A DNA stretch of 64,000 nt, taken from contig JAMYWO010000033.1 in assembly GCA_024220525.1 (NCBI GenBank), positions 144,769-208,768 on the forward strand, given 5' to 3'. Positions 21,398-33,300 of this stretch are shown in pieces. The notes beneath the pieces are model-generated. The model saw only the letters and a list, made by a program, of their open reading frames with translations, searched no databases and was not told where the DNA came from. This DNA comes from Cochliopodium minus. Its lineage: Eukaryota; Discosea; Himatismenida; Cochliopodiidae. Made by a program: the position numbers and the translations under genes. Each line of letters begins with the position of its first letter. The stretch's first letter is position 1.

Positions 21398-24300
21398 ATG
21401 AGTAAGCCCATAAAATATCCTCTTACACCATCGGGAATTAATAAATATAGTATAAAAGAGATTTTGGGGCTTTTCGAAAATTTTGATGTTCCTCTTCCAA
21501 GAACTATCACAAAGCAAAAATTAACTGATTCTTGGATGATGAATGTTGTTCCTTTGATCAAGAATAAGAATGATAATTCCAATAGTGAGAAAAAGAACAG
21601 ATCAGAAAAGAAATCCTCTTCTACCTATGATATTGATGATAAAGACGATATAATTGAATATAAACCTGATAACCACAAAATCATCCATAATAAAAATAGC
21701 AACAATAAAAGATCATTGGAATATGGTTCATTGAATAATTACAGTCATTTTAGATCTGAAGAAAAAAAGGATAATGATAATTCCTTCATTTATACCACCC
21801 CAACCAAGAACAATGAAGATAGATATAAAATGAATAGCAACAATACAAACAATACCAATAACAATTTTTATGAACAAAATAATAACAATATATTCGAAAA
21901 TAATAATCAAAACAACAGTTATGAAAGAAATTCTGGAATGAAAAGAAACAGAGATTACGATTCCATAGATTATTCAACAGTGTTCGATAAAAAGAAAGAT
22001 GATAGAATTGAATCCAAACATAACAACAACCCGTATTCAAACAATAATTCGATATCTTCGAATAATTACAACATTCAGTCTTCTTATATTAACAACAGAG
22101 ATAATACTTCCAACAAAAGAATGATGATTGAAGAGAGAAGCATAAAGAATTCGCCCTATTCTACAAATCAAGATAAATACAATTCGAATGGTAATTCTAT
22201 CAATAGCATCTACAGCAGCAATAACTTGAAGACAGAATATCCAAATCAAGACATGAACATTTATAATGTGAATAATATGTATAGCTATCCCACCAGCAAT
22301 AACAATGATCCTTCATTTTCATCTACCCAATCATTTTATGAACCAATCAAAAAAGAGAGCCCATCTAACAGAATAGACTCTCTGCTCGGTTCAAACAATA
22401 CCAACAACTACAATGGAAACAACACTTCCAATCTCAATACCAACAACTACAATTTCGATTCTCAATTGATCAGAAACGAGATACAGAACAACAACAATTT
22501 ACAGAGCAATAATCATTTAGGATCTTACTCGAATGTAAAGGAGAACATTTACACAAGTAATACCTTGCCAACAAACAAGTACTCCCCGTCTAATTCTGGC
22601 GGCAAGTCCTCTTTCTTCAATGAGTCCTATTCTTCCACGAACAAGTCTTCTCCAGAAGTCTATCCAAGTGACAAAAAAAAAGAGTACAACCCTTACCAGT
22701 TTCCTTCTTCTAGCCCTTACTCCAAGTCCACAGTAGTGGACACTCCTAATAAGCCACTTTTTGTGTCTGTCAACTATCCATCTTTCGGCACCACCGATGA
22801 ACTCGATTTCACTTCGAATGAGAGATTGCCAAACAACGAGAATCATCGCTCATACAACAACAGTTTGGACAACAACAGTTTTGGCAATGGAAGTTTTAGC
22901 CCAAACATCCATAGCAATAAAAACAGCCCCATTGACATCAGCCCTATTAACATCAGTCCAAGAAATAACAACAGCAGTTCACTTGATTCAAACAGATACG
23001 GGAAGAACTTGTCTCCTAATGTTGAAAGTCCCAAGAACCTTTCTCCGAGCTACCTTCACAACCCCTACTCTAAACTCAGTCCTCCTCACACTCCTTATCT
23101 CAGTCCCTTTGCTACTAATAATCCTTACCAAACCCGAAATAACAATAACAATAACAATAACAACAACAACCCTGGTGGCAATAACAAACTCCATAATAAT
23201 TACAATAATAACCTCAATAATAACAATCAAGATATTTATAAATTAAGTAACAACAAAGATATCTATAAATTAGATACCAAGAAAAGTTACAAAACTAGTT
23301 TTGCTAACAACTATAAAACTAACAATAGCCAAAGTCGTGACAATACCTACTATTCTAATGATAAGAACCACAACCAAGATTTCGAAACTTATCAGTCTCC
23401 AAACTCTTTCAAAAACTTTCATCCTCAACCTAGACCTTCACAACCTCACCAACCAGACCTCAAAAAAAAGAGAACCTCCATTCTCTCATTTAAAAATGTT
23501 TTTCTGGTAGCACTTTATCTGGGCCTTGTTTCTTCTTTGGTTTATATATTCCTTTACGTTCCTATGAAAACTCCGAGAGGTGCTTCTTATCACGAGAATG
23601 ATGTAAAAAGTATGGGTGATTCTGAAGTTGATGTAATATTCTTTCCACATTTTTTTTTAAACTTCAACTAATTTTAATTTTTTTTTTTTTAAAAAAAGGT
23701 TTTAGCAACAAAAATATACGAACGTCTTGGGAACATTCTCAAGTTGAAGAATGGGGAACATCATTGTGGAATTTCTGAATCGAGCGGATATTACCTGGCT
23801 GAATTGAACGAGATATGCCAAACTTATTTCAGTAACATTAATGACGAAAAATATCGAGATTCTTTCAATAAAGCAATTGAGATTATTTACGAAGAAAAGA
23901 CTCTGTTCAGTTGGCATGAAACGAAAGAAGGAGCTTTTGTAAGCTCTAAAGTCCTCAACTATCCCTTTGTCTGCATGGTGAAGACCAAGTTATTGCAGTG
24001 GAAGTTTCATCTCGCCCTCTTTTCCTTGCTTCTTGTTTTTTTTGCCGTTGTTTGGTGGATCCGATCTCGTAACTTGAGCAACGGTATCATTCTCAATCAG
24101 GTAAAAAAGAAACCTTCAAAAAAATAGTTTTGGTTTTTCTTAAGAAAAATTTAATTTTTTTTTGTTAATTTTAATGAAATTGGTTTTCTTAAGAAAATTT
24201 TTTATTATTTTTTCATTAGATGTTCGACAAAAGTATCGAAATTCTCACTAAAAGAAAGAGGAAATATCAGACCAGAAAGTGTGAAGATCCTTATGTCAGT

Positions 24301-24444
24301 GTTAACTACCTCATTGAGAAAGTTTGTGGAGACAGCAGTCGTTCACTTAAGTTGTGGGAAGTTATCGTCGAGAAGTTGGTGGATGATTTGAGGGTACATG
24401 AGACCTACTTCAACAAGGAAAGGGTCTTTGAAATTAGAGATTAA
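21398..24444 (+). CDS. Src1/Man1-family inner nuclear membrane protein
   Basis: Integral inner-nuclear-membrane protein linking chromatin to the envelope. Exons 21398-23632, 23699-24100 and 24220-24444. The ATG at 21398 directly follows an A-run; an in-frame ATG at 21374 is less favoured. Residues 1-45 form a HeH/LEM-like motif (YPLTPSGINKYSIKEILGLF ... ITKQKLTDSW). Then comes about 620 residues of Asn/Ser-rich, poorly structured sequence with SP-rich repeats. TM1 is VFLVALYLGLVSSLVYIFLYV. A lumenal domain with two Cys follows (HHCGISESSGYYLAELNEIC), then TM2 (FHLALFSLLLVFFAVVWWI). The C-terminus is a Man1-Src1 C-terminal (MSC) winged-helix domain (KCEDPYVSVNYLIEKVCG, RSLKLWEVIVEKLVDD). The HeH, two TM and MSC order matches fungal Src1/Heh and dictyostelid Src1. 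Confidence 0.88.
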
Positions 24445-24614
24445 AGGGAGGGATGATCTATTTTGTTATTTTTCAGTTTGCATTCTTTTTTGTATAAATT
24501 AAATTAACTTATCATTAATTAAATTTAATTTTCACTTTTTAAATTAAACTGATCAGTAAAATAAAAAAAAAAAAAGTAAAATTAATAAAAGAACAATATT
24601 TGTTTTGAATCAAA

Positions 24615-26417
24615 ATGAATTTAGAGATGGAAAACTTTGTTGAAAAGATCAAAGGATACAAGTCTAGCCACACACTGTTTCCCGAATGGACAAAAGGATA
24701 CAACGGAATCAAAAATAAGATTCACAAGCACATCTTTGCCAGCAAAGATTTTGTGGAGGGAGAAGATTACATTAAGATCTCAAGTAAAGATCACAAAGAA
24801 AAGTTCGAAATAGCTAAAGAAATGTTTAGTTGCCCCACTACCAGTTGGAACATCGTGGTCATGACGAAAAGTGTGTTTACTTTTTTCCAAGGGGAATTGT
24901 TGGATGGAAAGTGGGGGAGAGTTGTCGGAATTACAGAGGAGTGTTTAGTAGGAAAACTTTTCAAGGAAAACAATCACATTTCTTTTCCTACTTTCATGGA
25001 GAACGCACTTGGTTTCTTAAAGAGTTTTTACTTGTGGGACTTAATCCAATTCAAAACTAAGGAGATTTTGAAGGAAGAATTACTTGTGAGAAACATCTTC
25101 TTTTATGTGTGTTACCAAGAGGAGATTAATCAAAAACTGGCAAAGGAAATTCAAAAAACAAACCTGGACGAAGTGAACGAAAACATCTACATTAAAATGA
25201 GAGAAATCAAAAATAAGTTTAATGAGGAAAGCATGAATGTAGATAAGAAAATTGCACTTAAAGTACTCAAGTGTTTGAGCGGAATCGCCTATGCGCTCAT
25301 TCCAAATTGTCTAGAAGTTGAGAAAAAAAAAGATCAAATCAACAAGAGTTCCCTCATTCTTAAGGAGCTCGAAGAAATGAAGAGATTCTTGTTTCTTTCA
25401 AAGATGGAAAACTTTTTCTTGACAAAAGAAGAAATGTGCGAAAAGTTGAACACCAACGGATCTTTTTTGGTTAGAATTAATCCCCAATTTCTGAGTAACA
25501 TTTTGAGCATGGGAGTTCATGGTGCTATCCCTTTCTGTTCAAAAGTTTACAAAAAAAAAATGAGCCCTTTTGTTGTTTCATACAACCACGATAGTAGGAT
25601 AATCACTTGGTGCATCATGTTGGAGGACTTGTACAACCAGAATAGCGACTTCCATAGTTTGACCTTTCCCAAGTTAATTTTCATGAACAACAATCATCTA
25701 AAAAATCCTCTCCCTAAAAATATGAACAATAACATTGTCTTAGGCAACAATGAAAATCTCAACAATTTTAACAAATACAATGGCAACAGTTTCAATGCAA
25801 GTTTTAATTTTATAAATAATAATTACTTTAACAACAATGAAAATAACATCCATCCTCACCAAAATCTCCCAAAAAAATTCGATCCTCATTTTATAAAGGC
25901 TAACTCACCTGTCCTTTCTTTTGTCGAGTTGGAGGTTAATGCTAAAGATAAAAAGACTTTTTACAAAGTATCTTACCACGAAGAGAAATTCTTTTCTGTT
26001 GGAATGAAACAAGAGGGAGAAGAATACCAACACTCGTATTGTTGTTTGGTACCCTTTATAGGAAAACCGTCCGAAATCCAACCAAAAGTAATCGACTTGA
26101 AAGATCAATCAATAAGAAACACTTATGTACTTAAATTTACAGTCACCAACCAAACCTGGAAAATTGGTCTTTTTGAAAACGAAGATTTTAGATCTTTGGA
26201 GGAAGGAAACTTGAGTGACATTGTAAAAGATCTTAAACATAGCTCTCTTTACTGCCTTTCAATTGTTCATAAAAATAACAAGATCTCTCCCAAAAATGTC
26301 CAAGAAATAGATTTATTGACTTGTAATCAAGAGTTATTTTTGGATCACAACAAAGATATTTTGGATTCTAAATTTTTGGAAGCTTTGGACAAAGAATTTG
26401 ACATTCTTTTCAATTAA
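24615..26417 (+). CDS. Unknown 600-residue protein with an SH2-like segment (intronless)
   Basis: One uninterrupted frame, ATG 24615 to TAA. The N-terminal half (1-250) is helical and Lys/Glu-rich. Around residues 260-360 the order FLSKMENFFLTKEEMCEKL, GSFLVRIN, then SPFVVSYN...ITWCIM and FHSLTFPKLI resembles the SH2 core. GSFLVR matches the beta-B strand with the phosphotyrosine-binding Arg, and FHSL-x-x-LI resembles the closing helix. There is a long insert between the strands. An Asn-rich linker (about 375-430) is followed by a C-terminal beta-rich region (about 435-540) of unknown type. Overall similarity to STATs is not convincing (no clear DNA-binding domain). If the SH2 match fails, the protein is simply unknown. 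Confidence 0.6.
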   Translation: MNLEMENFVEKIKGYKSSHTLFPEWTKGYNGIKNKIHKHIFASKDFVEGEDYIKISSKDHKEKFEIAKEMFSCPTTSWNIVVMTKSVFTFFQGELLDGKWGRVVGITEECLVGKLFKENNHISFPTFMENALGFLKSFYLWDLIQFKTKEILKEELLVRNIFFYVCYQEEINQKLAKEIQKTNLDEVNENIYIKMREIKNKFNEESMNVDKKIALKVLKCLSGIAYALIPNCLEVEKKKDQINKSSLILKELEEMKRFLFLSKMENFFLTKEEMCEKLNTNGSFLVRINPQFLSNILSMGVHGAIPFCSKVYKKKMSPFVVSYNHDSRIITWCIMLEDLYNQNSDFHSLTFPKLIFMNNNHLKNPLPKNMNNNIVLGNNENLNNFNKYNGNSFNASFNFINNNYFNNNENNIHPHQNLPKKFDPHFIKANSPVLSFVELEVNAKDKKTFYKVSYHEEKFFSVGMKQEGEEYQHSYCCLVPFIGKPSEIQPKVIDLKDQSIRNTYVLKFTVTNQTWKIGLFENEDFRSLEEGNLSDIVKDLKHSSLYCLSIVHKNNKISPKNVQEIDLLTCNQELFLDHNKDILDSKFLEALDKEFDILFN

Positions 26418-26499
26418 AATAAATGAATTTTCTTCTAAATAAATTTAATCTATATATTTCACACAAAAAAAGATTTTTTTTTTTTTGAAATTTTTAGAA

Positions 26500-26997
26500 T
26501 CACTCCACATCAAACTTTTGTTTTTTGCTGTTGTTATTATTGGCCTGTTCAGAAGATGAAGAAGCTTCATCATCGTTGTCATGCTTTGATTTCGAGGTAA
26601 CACTTCTCTCCATTTTGAAAGGGGCAAACAAAAAGAAAAGGAAGTAGGCTGGGACTATCTCCACAATGAAGTACACCGACACGGCTAGTGCCAGCGAACT
26701 TGAGGTGGAGAAAGTAATGTAGAGGAGGTAGGCAACTTGTACCAGAAGAGCCAATGAGGTAACGATAAGAATGATAGATGTTTTTAACTAAAAAAAATAA
26801 TTAAGAATTATTAAAAAAAATTAATAAAAAAAAAATTTAAAAAAAATTAATAAAAAAAAATATTAAATTAAATATTTTTTTTACAAGGTAGCTCGGAATT
26901 CTTCCTTTCCTCATTTTGTATCCTTTGTAAAAGTTGTTGAGAATTTTTCCACCAAAAATCCAAGCCGCCAAAACAATACAAATTGCAATTCCCGTCA
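26500..26997 (-). CDS. THH1/TOM1/TOM3-like multi-pass protein, C-terminal TM segments (5' missing at gap)
   Basis: Two exons (26997-26885, 26787-26500) form an open frame ending with TGA. The hydrophobic segments are TGIAICIVLAAWIFGGKIL, LKTSIILIVTSLALLVQVAYLL and LALAVSVYFIVEIVPAYFLF, then a charged Ser/Asn-rich tail. The GGKILNNFYKGYKM loop and the VSVYFIVEIVPAYFLFFLF end match the last three helices of THH1/TOM1/TOM3 (in plants the end reads like YY-x-L-V-E-I-x-P). The first exon starts with acceptor phase 1, so earlier exons are missing in the 27135-27226 gap or upstream. It is complementary in content to the protein cut off at 5759 (TM1-3 only). It could also be the 3' end of the Roco gene, since phases agree, but that would be an odd fusion. 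Confidence 0.65.
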
Positions 26998-27015
26998 CTA
27001 AAGTGATTTGGAAAA

Positions 27016-27320
27016 ATGATTTTTTTTTATTTTTATTTTTTTATTTTTTTATTTTTTAATTGTTATTTTTTATTTTTTATTTTTTATTTTTTATTTTTTA
27101 TTTTTTATTTTTTATTTTTTATTTTTTATTTTTTNNNNNNNNNNNNNNNNNNNNNNNNNNNNNNNNNNNNNNNNNNNNNNNNNNNNNNNNNNNNNNNNNN
27201 NNNNNNNNNNNNNNNNNNNNNNNNNNTTTGTTTTTTGTTTTTTGTTTTTTGTTTTTTGTTTTTTGTTTTTTGTTTTTTGTTTTTTATTTTTTATTTTTTA
27301 TTTCTTATTTTTTATTTTTT
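27016..27320. repeat. (T)nA and (T)nG heptamer array with a 92-N assembly gap
   Basis: Tandem ATTTTTT units run up to 27134, then 92 Ns (27135-27226). The array resumes with TTTTTTG units, shifting back to TTTTTTA near 27285. The unit differs on the two sides, so the gap holds an unresolved, possibly longer, array or a false join. Confidence 0.9.
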
Positions 27321-27330
27321 TCTAATTTAC

Positions 27331-30300
27331 CGTTCATCCAGTAATACTCGCTCAACATTTTGTAAATGTTCTCAGAAGATACACAAGCATTCCTGATTCT
27401 GATAAAGAGCATTTTCCAAAGAGAAGATGGCTTGAAAGGAAGAAAGTAAAGGAAGGTCCACTCAAAGTTTTTGGAAACATCATAATAGAATTTTTCATCT
27501 TCCATAATATTGTTTGGGTTGTTCAACAGAATTTGGGTTGGCTTGTGCTTTGGAAATAAGAGCGGGATCAAGTATTGTCTCGCTGAATTAATGTTTTTGC
27601 TGTCTCCAAATGTTTGTCTTCCTTTCAAAAGCAAAAAATCGAATTTCAACAAGATCTCAATCATAAAATCTTATTTTACAAAATAAAAAATGAAAAATAA
27701 AATAATTAAAAAAATAAAAATAAAAAATTAGAAATATAAATATAAATAAAATTAAAAATATAAATAAAAAATAAAAAATGAAAAAATGAAAATAAAAAGG
27801 TTAAATTTTTAACATCTAATCAAAGTAAAAAAAATATAAAAGTTAAATAATAAAAATAAAAAAAATAAAAATAAAAATTTTAAAAAAAAAATAAAAAAAT
27901 AAAAAATAAAAACTAATAAAACCTTTTTTCTTAATATCGTTTCTGAAGTCATTTCCCAAGATTTCTTCTATTATCTTGGTTTCTAACTCTTCCTCATCCA
28001 AAGACAAAAACAACTGGGACAAGTCCTTGATGTTGTTGAACCTGTTTTTGAGAAGATCATTGATGACATCTTCTTTGTTTTCGTTGATCAGCTTGTTTTG
28101 GACAAATTGAAAAATAACTAATAAAGTCGTAAAGCTAATTTTATCGACATTAGACTTTTTTCTTTCTTCCAAGTCGTTCCAGATGTCATCAAAGTACATA
28201 TCGACACATACACCCTTGACCCATTTCATAAACTTTTTGAGGAAAAGAAAGCAATTTTCTCTTATTTTCGAAAACTCTTTTTCGTCATTGTTTTGAAAGC
28301 ATAAAAAATAGTCGCTCCCTTCATTGGAGGAACTCAAAAATCCGAAATTATTCATAAAGTCATTGTCCTCGACACTATTGGTTACTTTCTCTTCGCTATT
28401 TTCCTCATCGAGACTCAAAATGTCCAAGATTTCTTCCAAGATTAGCTGTATCTTTCTTCTACCAATATCGATGATTACTTTGAATACCTTTCAATTTGCA
28501 TTTCTTTATTGTTACCAAAAAACAAAAAAAAAATAAAAATTACTTTATTAAACCACTTTGGATCAGGTACAACAACATCTTTCAAAGAAATATCATCAAA
28601 AAAAATGATCACTCCCAGTTTATGTAGCTCCACCAGAATGGTTTCCAGTTTTTCGATGGATTCTTTTGCTTGTATCACTTCTTCCTCATCCTCGTCAAAT
28701 CCATCTCTAACCCTTATTCTATCTATTTTGAATTCTCCTTTAGTAACACCTCTCAGACAATCTCTGATCAAAGATACTTCAACAAATGGTTTCTTTTCAT
28801 CTTCATCTAAAAAAAAAATATTTATTTTCAAAAAAAATTATAATTTTTAATTGTTTTGACCATTATCAGAAGCCTCATTTGTGGAAAGTTGTTGAATAAG
28901 CTCATAAACCATTTTGTGAGTTAGATTAGCAGAAACACCGTGTCTAACATCGTCATATTCATTGCAAAGAATATCGAATATATATTTCAATCCTAAATAA
29001 AATTGAAAAAAATTTTTTTTTTAAAAAAAAAGAAAATTTGAAAAAGAATACCAGAATCTGTTTGACAAAGTTCTCTGTTTTTGATAGTAAAAAAATAATA
29101 GTTCTTTTTATTTTCTTTGTCTTTCATTTTAAATAAATCATTCAGTGTGTATTCTTCTGATGATTTGTCAAGTAGAAGAGGTTCTGGTTCTTTCATTTCA
29201 ATGTTATTGAAATCTCTCACATCAGCGCTTTTTACCAATATTTGTTTATCATCAACAGTGGACAGTGAGACATCTCCTTGGCTGAAATTAATCTTGCTTT
29301 TAGACTTGTATGGCTGTCTCGACTTTTCTTTGATTACGTACTTTTTAACCAATTTTTCCATTTTGGAGATATGAAAGTGGATAAATTCCACCAAATCTTT
29401 CTTCATTTTTTGATCTAGAAAGTATCCCAAAAGTTTTTGTACGACAACCGCATTGAAAAAATAATCCTTGAATTTCCCTATTTCGTCGTTATAGTACCCA
29501 AAAAAGATCTCGTTAGTATCGTTGGAATACTTCTTCGTCATTTCATCCATAGAAAAGTGGATCAATTTAACAAGGGAGCTCATTTGGTTACAAATGTCAT
29601 CTTCATCGATTTTTTGTGAATTCCGGGACAGGAGATCTATAATCTCCAAAAATTTTACTTTTAAAGAAGCAACTTTGCATTTAATCAAGGAACCAACCAA
29701 GAGCATCAGATCCGAAATGAGATCGAGTTCATCTACTAGATTGTTTACATTGTCGAAATGTCCATAAAATTCTCCATAGACTTTATCTTGAAGAATGACC
29801 CTCAATTTTTCGAATTTGTGGTAAGATGAGTAGGTTTTCTTGATCAGATGATAAATGGAGAAAAAATGATTATTTATGTTTCCGCTCGGCTTTTTGGCGA
29901 AAATGTGAAACTTCAAATCAATGTTATTGTTTTCGATTGTGGATCTAATCACTTTTTAAATTAAGAAAATTAATTAAAAGATGAATTAATGTAAAACGAG
30001 ATCTTACAATCATCAATTTGCTGAATTCTTTTTTTGATTTTGATTTTATTTTTTTTGAGCTTGGTCTCGAGCAAGTCCAATTTAGTGGCCAACAAAATAA
30101 TTCTTTTTTTATTATTAAAACAAAAATAATATTTTTGAATGTTTTTTTTTTTTTACGTCGCATCTTTTCCGACTTGCGTAAATAAGAAATAAAGCCAATA
30201 GAGTAACTTATTTTCTTGCATGATGACGTCCAAGTTATAGGAACAATCAAACAAGAGAATATAAATGCAACCGCCACTGAAAAAAAAAGAATGGGCAACG

Positions 30301-33300
30301 TGGTATTCCTCATGACCAGCAAAATCCCAGATTGAGAATAAAATCTTTTCTTCTTTCCATTTCGAGATGTCTTTTAAAAAAAAAAATTTAAAAAATTTAA
30401 AAAAGAAAGGACAAAAAAAAATTACCAACACCATGAGTCATATGTTCTTCTTTCTTGTCAACTAGAACGACATTATGAGATTCTCGGTTTTTAATGGGAT
30501 TAGAAATGGAAGTAATCCTTCTTTTAAAACTTGTTTTCCCAACATTCTCACAACCTCCAAAAATAACAAGAAGAGAATGAGAAGAATAAATTTAAAAAAA
30601 AAAAAGAAATTTTTTTTACCTACAATCATGACCCTTACTCCTTGGAACGTTCTCTCTCTACTTAATTCTTTTCCCCTTTCGAAGAAAACATAAAACTCTT
30701 TGCCCCTTTCGTTCACAATAGATTTCCCGTTTCGCTTCCCATTCTCAAATCTACCTTTAAATCTTGTTTGAGTATCAACATTTTTAAGTTCTACCACTGC
30801 ATCTGGCTCGCCATTGCTCATTTTTCCCTTAAAGCTCCAAACTAATTCCTCACTCTCTTTCCAAATGCACTTCCCAGAACCGACCCACTCTCTTGACTAA
30901 AATACATTGATTTTAATTAAATGAGTACTGAACAAATTGTTGGAAAAAAATTTACATTCTTCCATTCTCCTTCCCAAAGTAAAGTGTTTCCATCCATTTT
31001 TGTTCCTGTTCCCTCACATACTTTAAATCCCTTGAAAATACCTTTTTGAAAAATAATGATAATAAAAATAAAATATAAATACAAAGATAAATACAGTTTT
31101 GAAGTGAATAAAAATGATTTTTTTCATCATAAAATTCACACACAAAGTCAGAAAAAGAAGGAAACTCAATCACAAATGTGAGATTAATTTGAAAGCACTC
31201 ATCTTCATTGTTTCTTTGAGGTTCATAATTATTCCTTTCCAACAAATACGATATTGAGTCGTTTTCATCAAATTGAGCCTTTGTGTCATCCATCATTACT
31301 TGTAGGATTTTCATATTTTCTGTTTGAAAGGTGTTATGATGCTTCAAATTTTTTTTGATGCTATCCAAAATTACTTCTCTCAAAGTGTTTTTGTGGTAAA
31401 TAAAATAACTTTTTATTTCAATTTTGCTCACTTCTTCACCTTCTTTTAACTTTGTAAAAAATAATTAAAAATAAAACCAGTATTGTTACAAATAACAAAA
31501 ATTACTTCTAACAAAGTATATGAACGATAAACAATTGAATATAAATTCCCTGTTTTTTTGAATTTCATCAGATCTATTGGAGATTTTTTGGAGTTGTTTA
31601 AGTGATTAAGGTCGCACTTGGATTCAATTAGATATGACATGATATCAGCCGATAAATACTTTTTGGAAGTGATATTATGAAGTGGAGTGTTGGAGGTATC
31701 GTTCAAAGCATTTAAATTTGATTTGTTCTCCACCAAAAACTTGATAATTTCTAAAGAATGGCTGTCAGAACAAGCCAAATGTAATGGTGAGTTCCTCTTA
31801 TTATCATTTAGGTTAAGATCCGATTTTTTTTCGATCAAAAATTTGAAAACATCAATCGAGGTGTAAGAATTTAAAAAAGACAGGTGGAGAGCACTATTCC
31901 CATATTGATCGTTCAAGTTGATATCACATTTATTCTCAATCAAGTACTCTAAGATCTGAGTAGAGACATTGGAATTCTTACAGACGAGATGCAGAGCATT
32001 GTACCCGTTTTGATTGGTGATGTTCAAATCGCTCTTTTTTTCCACTAACAGTTTCAAAATATCTAGCGAGAAGAATTTGTTGTAACCTAAAAGTATATTC
32101 AGTATGAGGAAAAAGAAAAAAAAGATCTAAAATAGTTACACGCAAAATGAATGGCGATATCGCCATTCTCATTCCTGCAATTTAAATCACACTTTTTTTC
32201 TACCAAGTATTCAATACCTTCCACATTTATGTTTTCATTCAAACAAGCGGTGTGAAGAGGTCGGTTCTTGTTGAAGTCTTTAAGAAGCAAATTGGCCTTG
32301 TTTTCAACCAGAAACTTTATTATATCAACGGATACACATTTATTCTCCAAAGCAATATTTAATGGAGAATTTTTGTGCTTGTCTCTTAGATTAATGTCAC
32401 ATTTGTGGTTGATCAAATCGTTGATAACTTCTATGTTTATGTTATTACTTTCACAAGCACAATGCAAAGGAGATTTTCTATTTTTTTCCAAGTTGATCTC
32501 TGACTTATTCTCGAGAAGATATTTGATAATCTTCGGGGACATATTGTCATTCAAGCAAGCAATGTGGAGCGGAGTGTTGTTCTCTTTGTCTTTAAGGTTG
32601 ATATCACATTTTCTTTCTACCAATATTTTTATCACTTCAAGAGATATGTTCTTATTTTTGCAAGCTAAACAAAAAAAAAATATTATAAGAAGCAAGATGA
32701 TAGTTTTTGAAAAAAATTTTGGGATGTTTTTACCTACATGTAAAACAGATAGAGATTTGTTCTTGACCAAATTCACATCCAACCCTTTATGCACCAGAAA
32801 CTCAATAATATCAACAGGAATACTATTTTCACATAAAATGTGAAGCAAAGAAGAGTCATCCACACTCTTTACATTAACATCAGCCTTATTATCAAATAGA
32901 TACTTTACAATTTCTACAGACGCTTTCTCATTTTTACACAAAAAAGTTAATGCTGTTTCTTTTTCAATGTTTGACAAGTTGATGTCAATCTTGGATTCGA
33001 CCAAATAAGAAATAATATCCATATTCAAGTTGTTACTCTCGCAAATATAATGAAGAGGCGTGCTTTTGTTTTTGTTTTGAGAATTCACGCTCATTTTTTT
33101 TTCAACAAGATATTTTATTGAATCAAGTGTGACATTCTCATTCTTTGACAAAAAATGTAAATAAGTGTTTTTCTTATATCCTCCAACTTTCAAATCTGCT
33201 TTCTTATCGAGAAAAAATTTGAGTAGATCAAATTCTAGTTTAGGGTTGACACAGTAAGTATGAACGCAATTGTTTCCATATTTGTTCTTCGAATTAACAT

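Noticed and set aside
22761-23246. 161-codon ORF overlapping the Src1-like gene
   Set aside because: It is a frame shadow of the Asn/Ser-rich linker; the HeH-TM-MSC frame is clearly the coding one.
25100-26417. Calling the protein at 24615 a STAT
   Set aside because: Only the SH2-like core fits; no STAT coiled coil or DNA-binding domain precedes it and about 240 residues follow it.
27331-27669. Calling the Roco protein an LRRK-type kinase
   Set aside because: No kinase motif is present before the gap; what follows COR is unknown.
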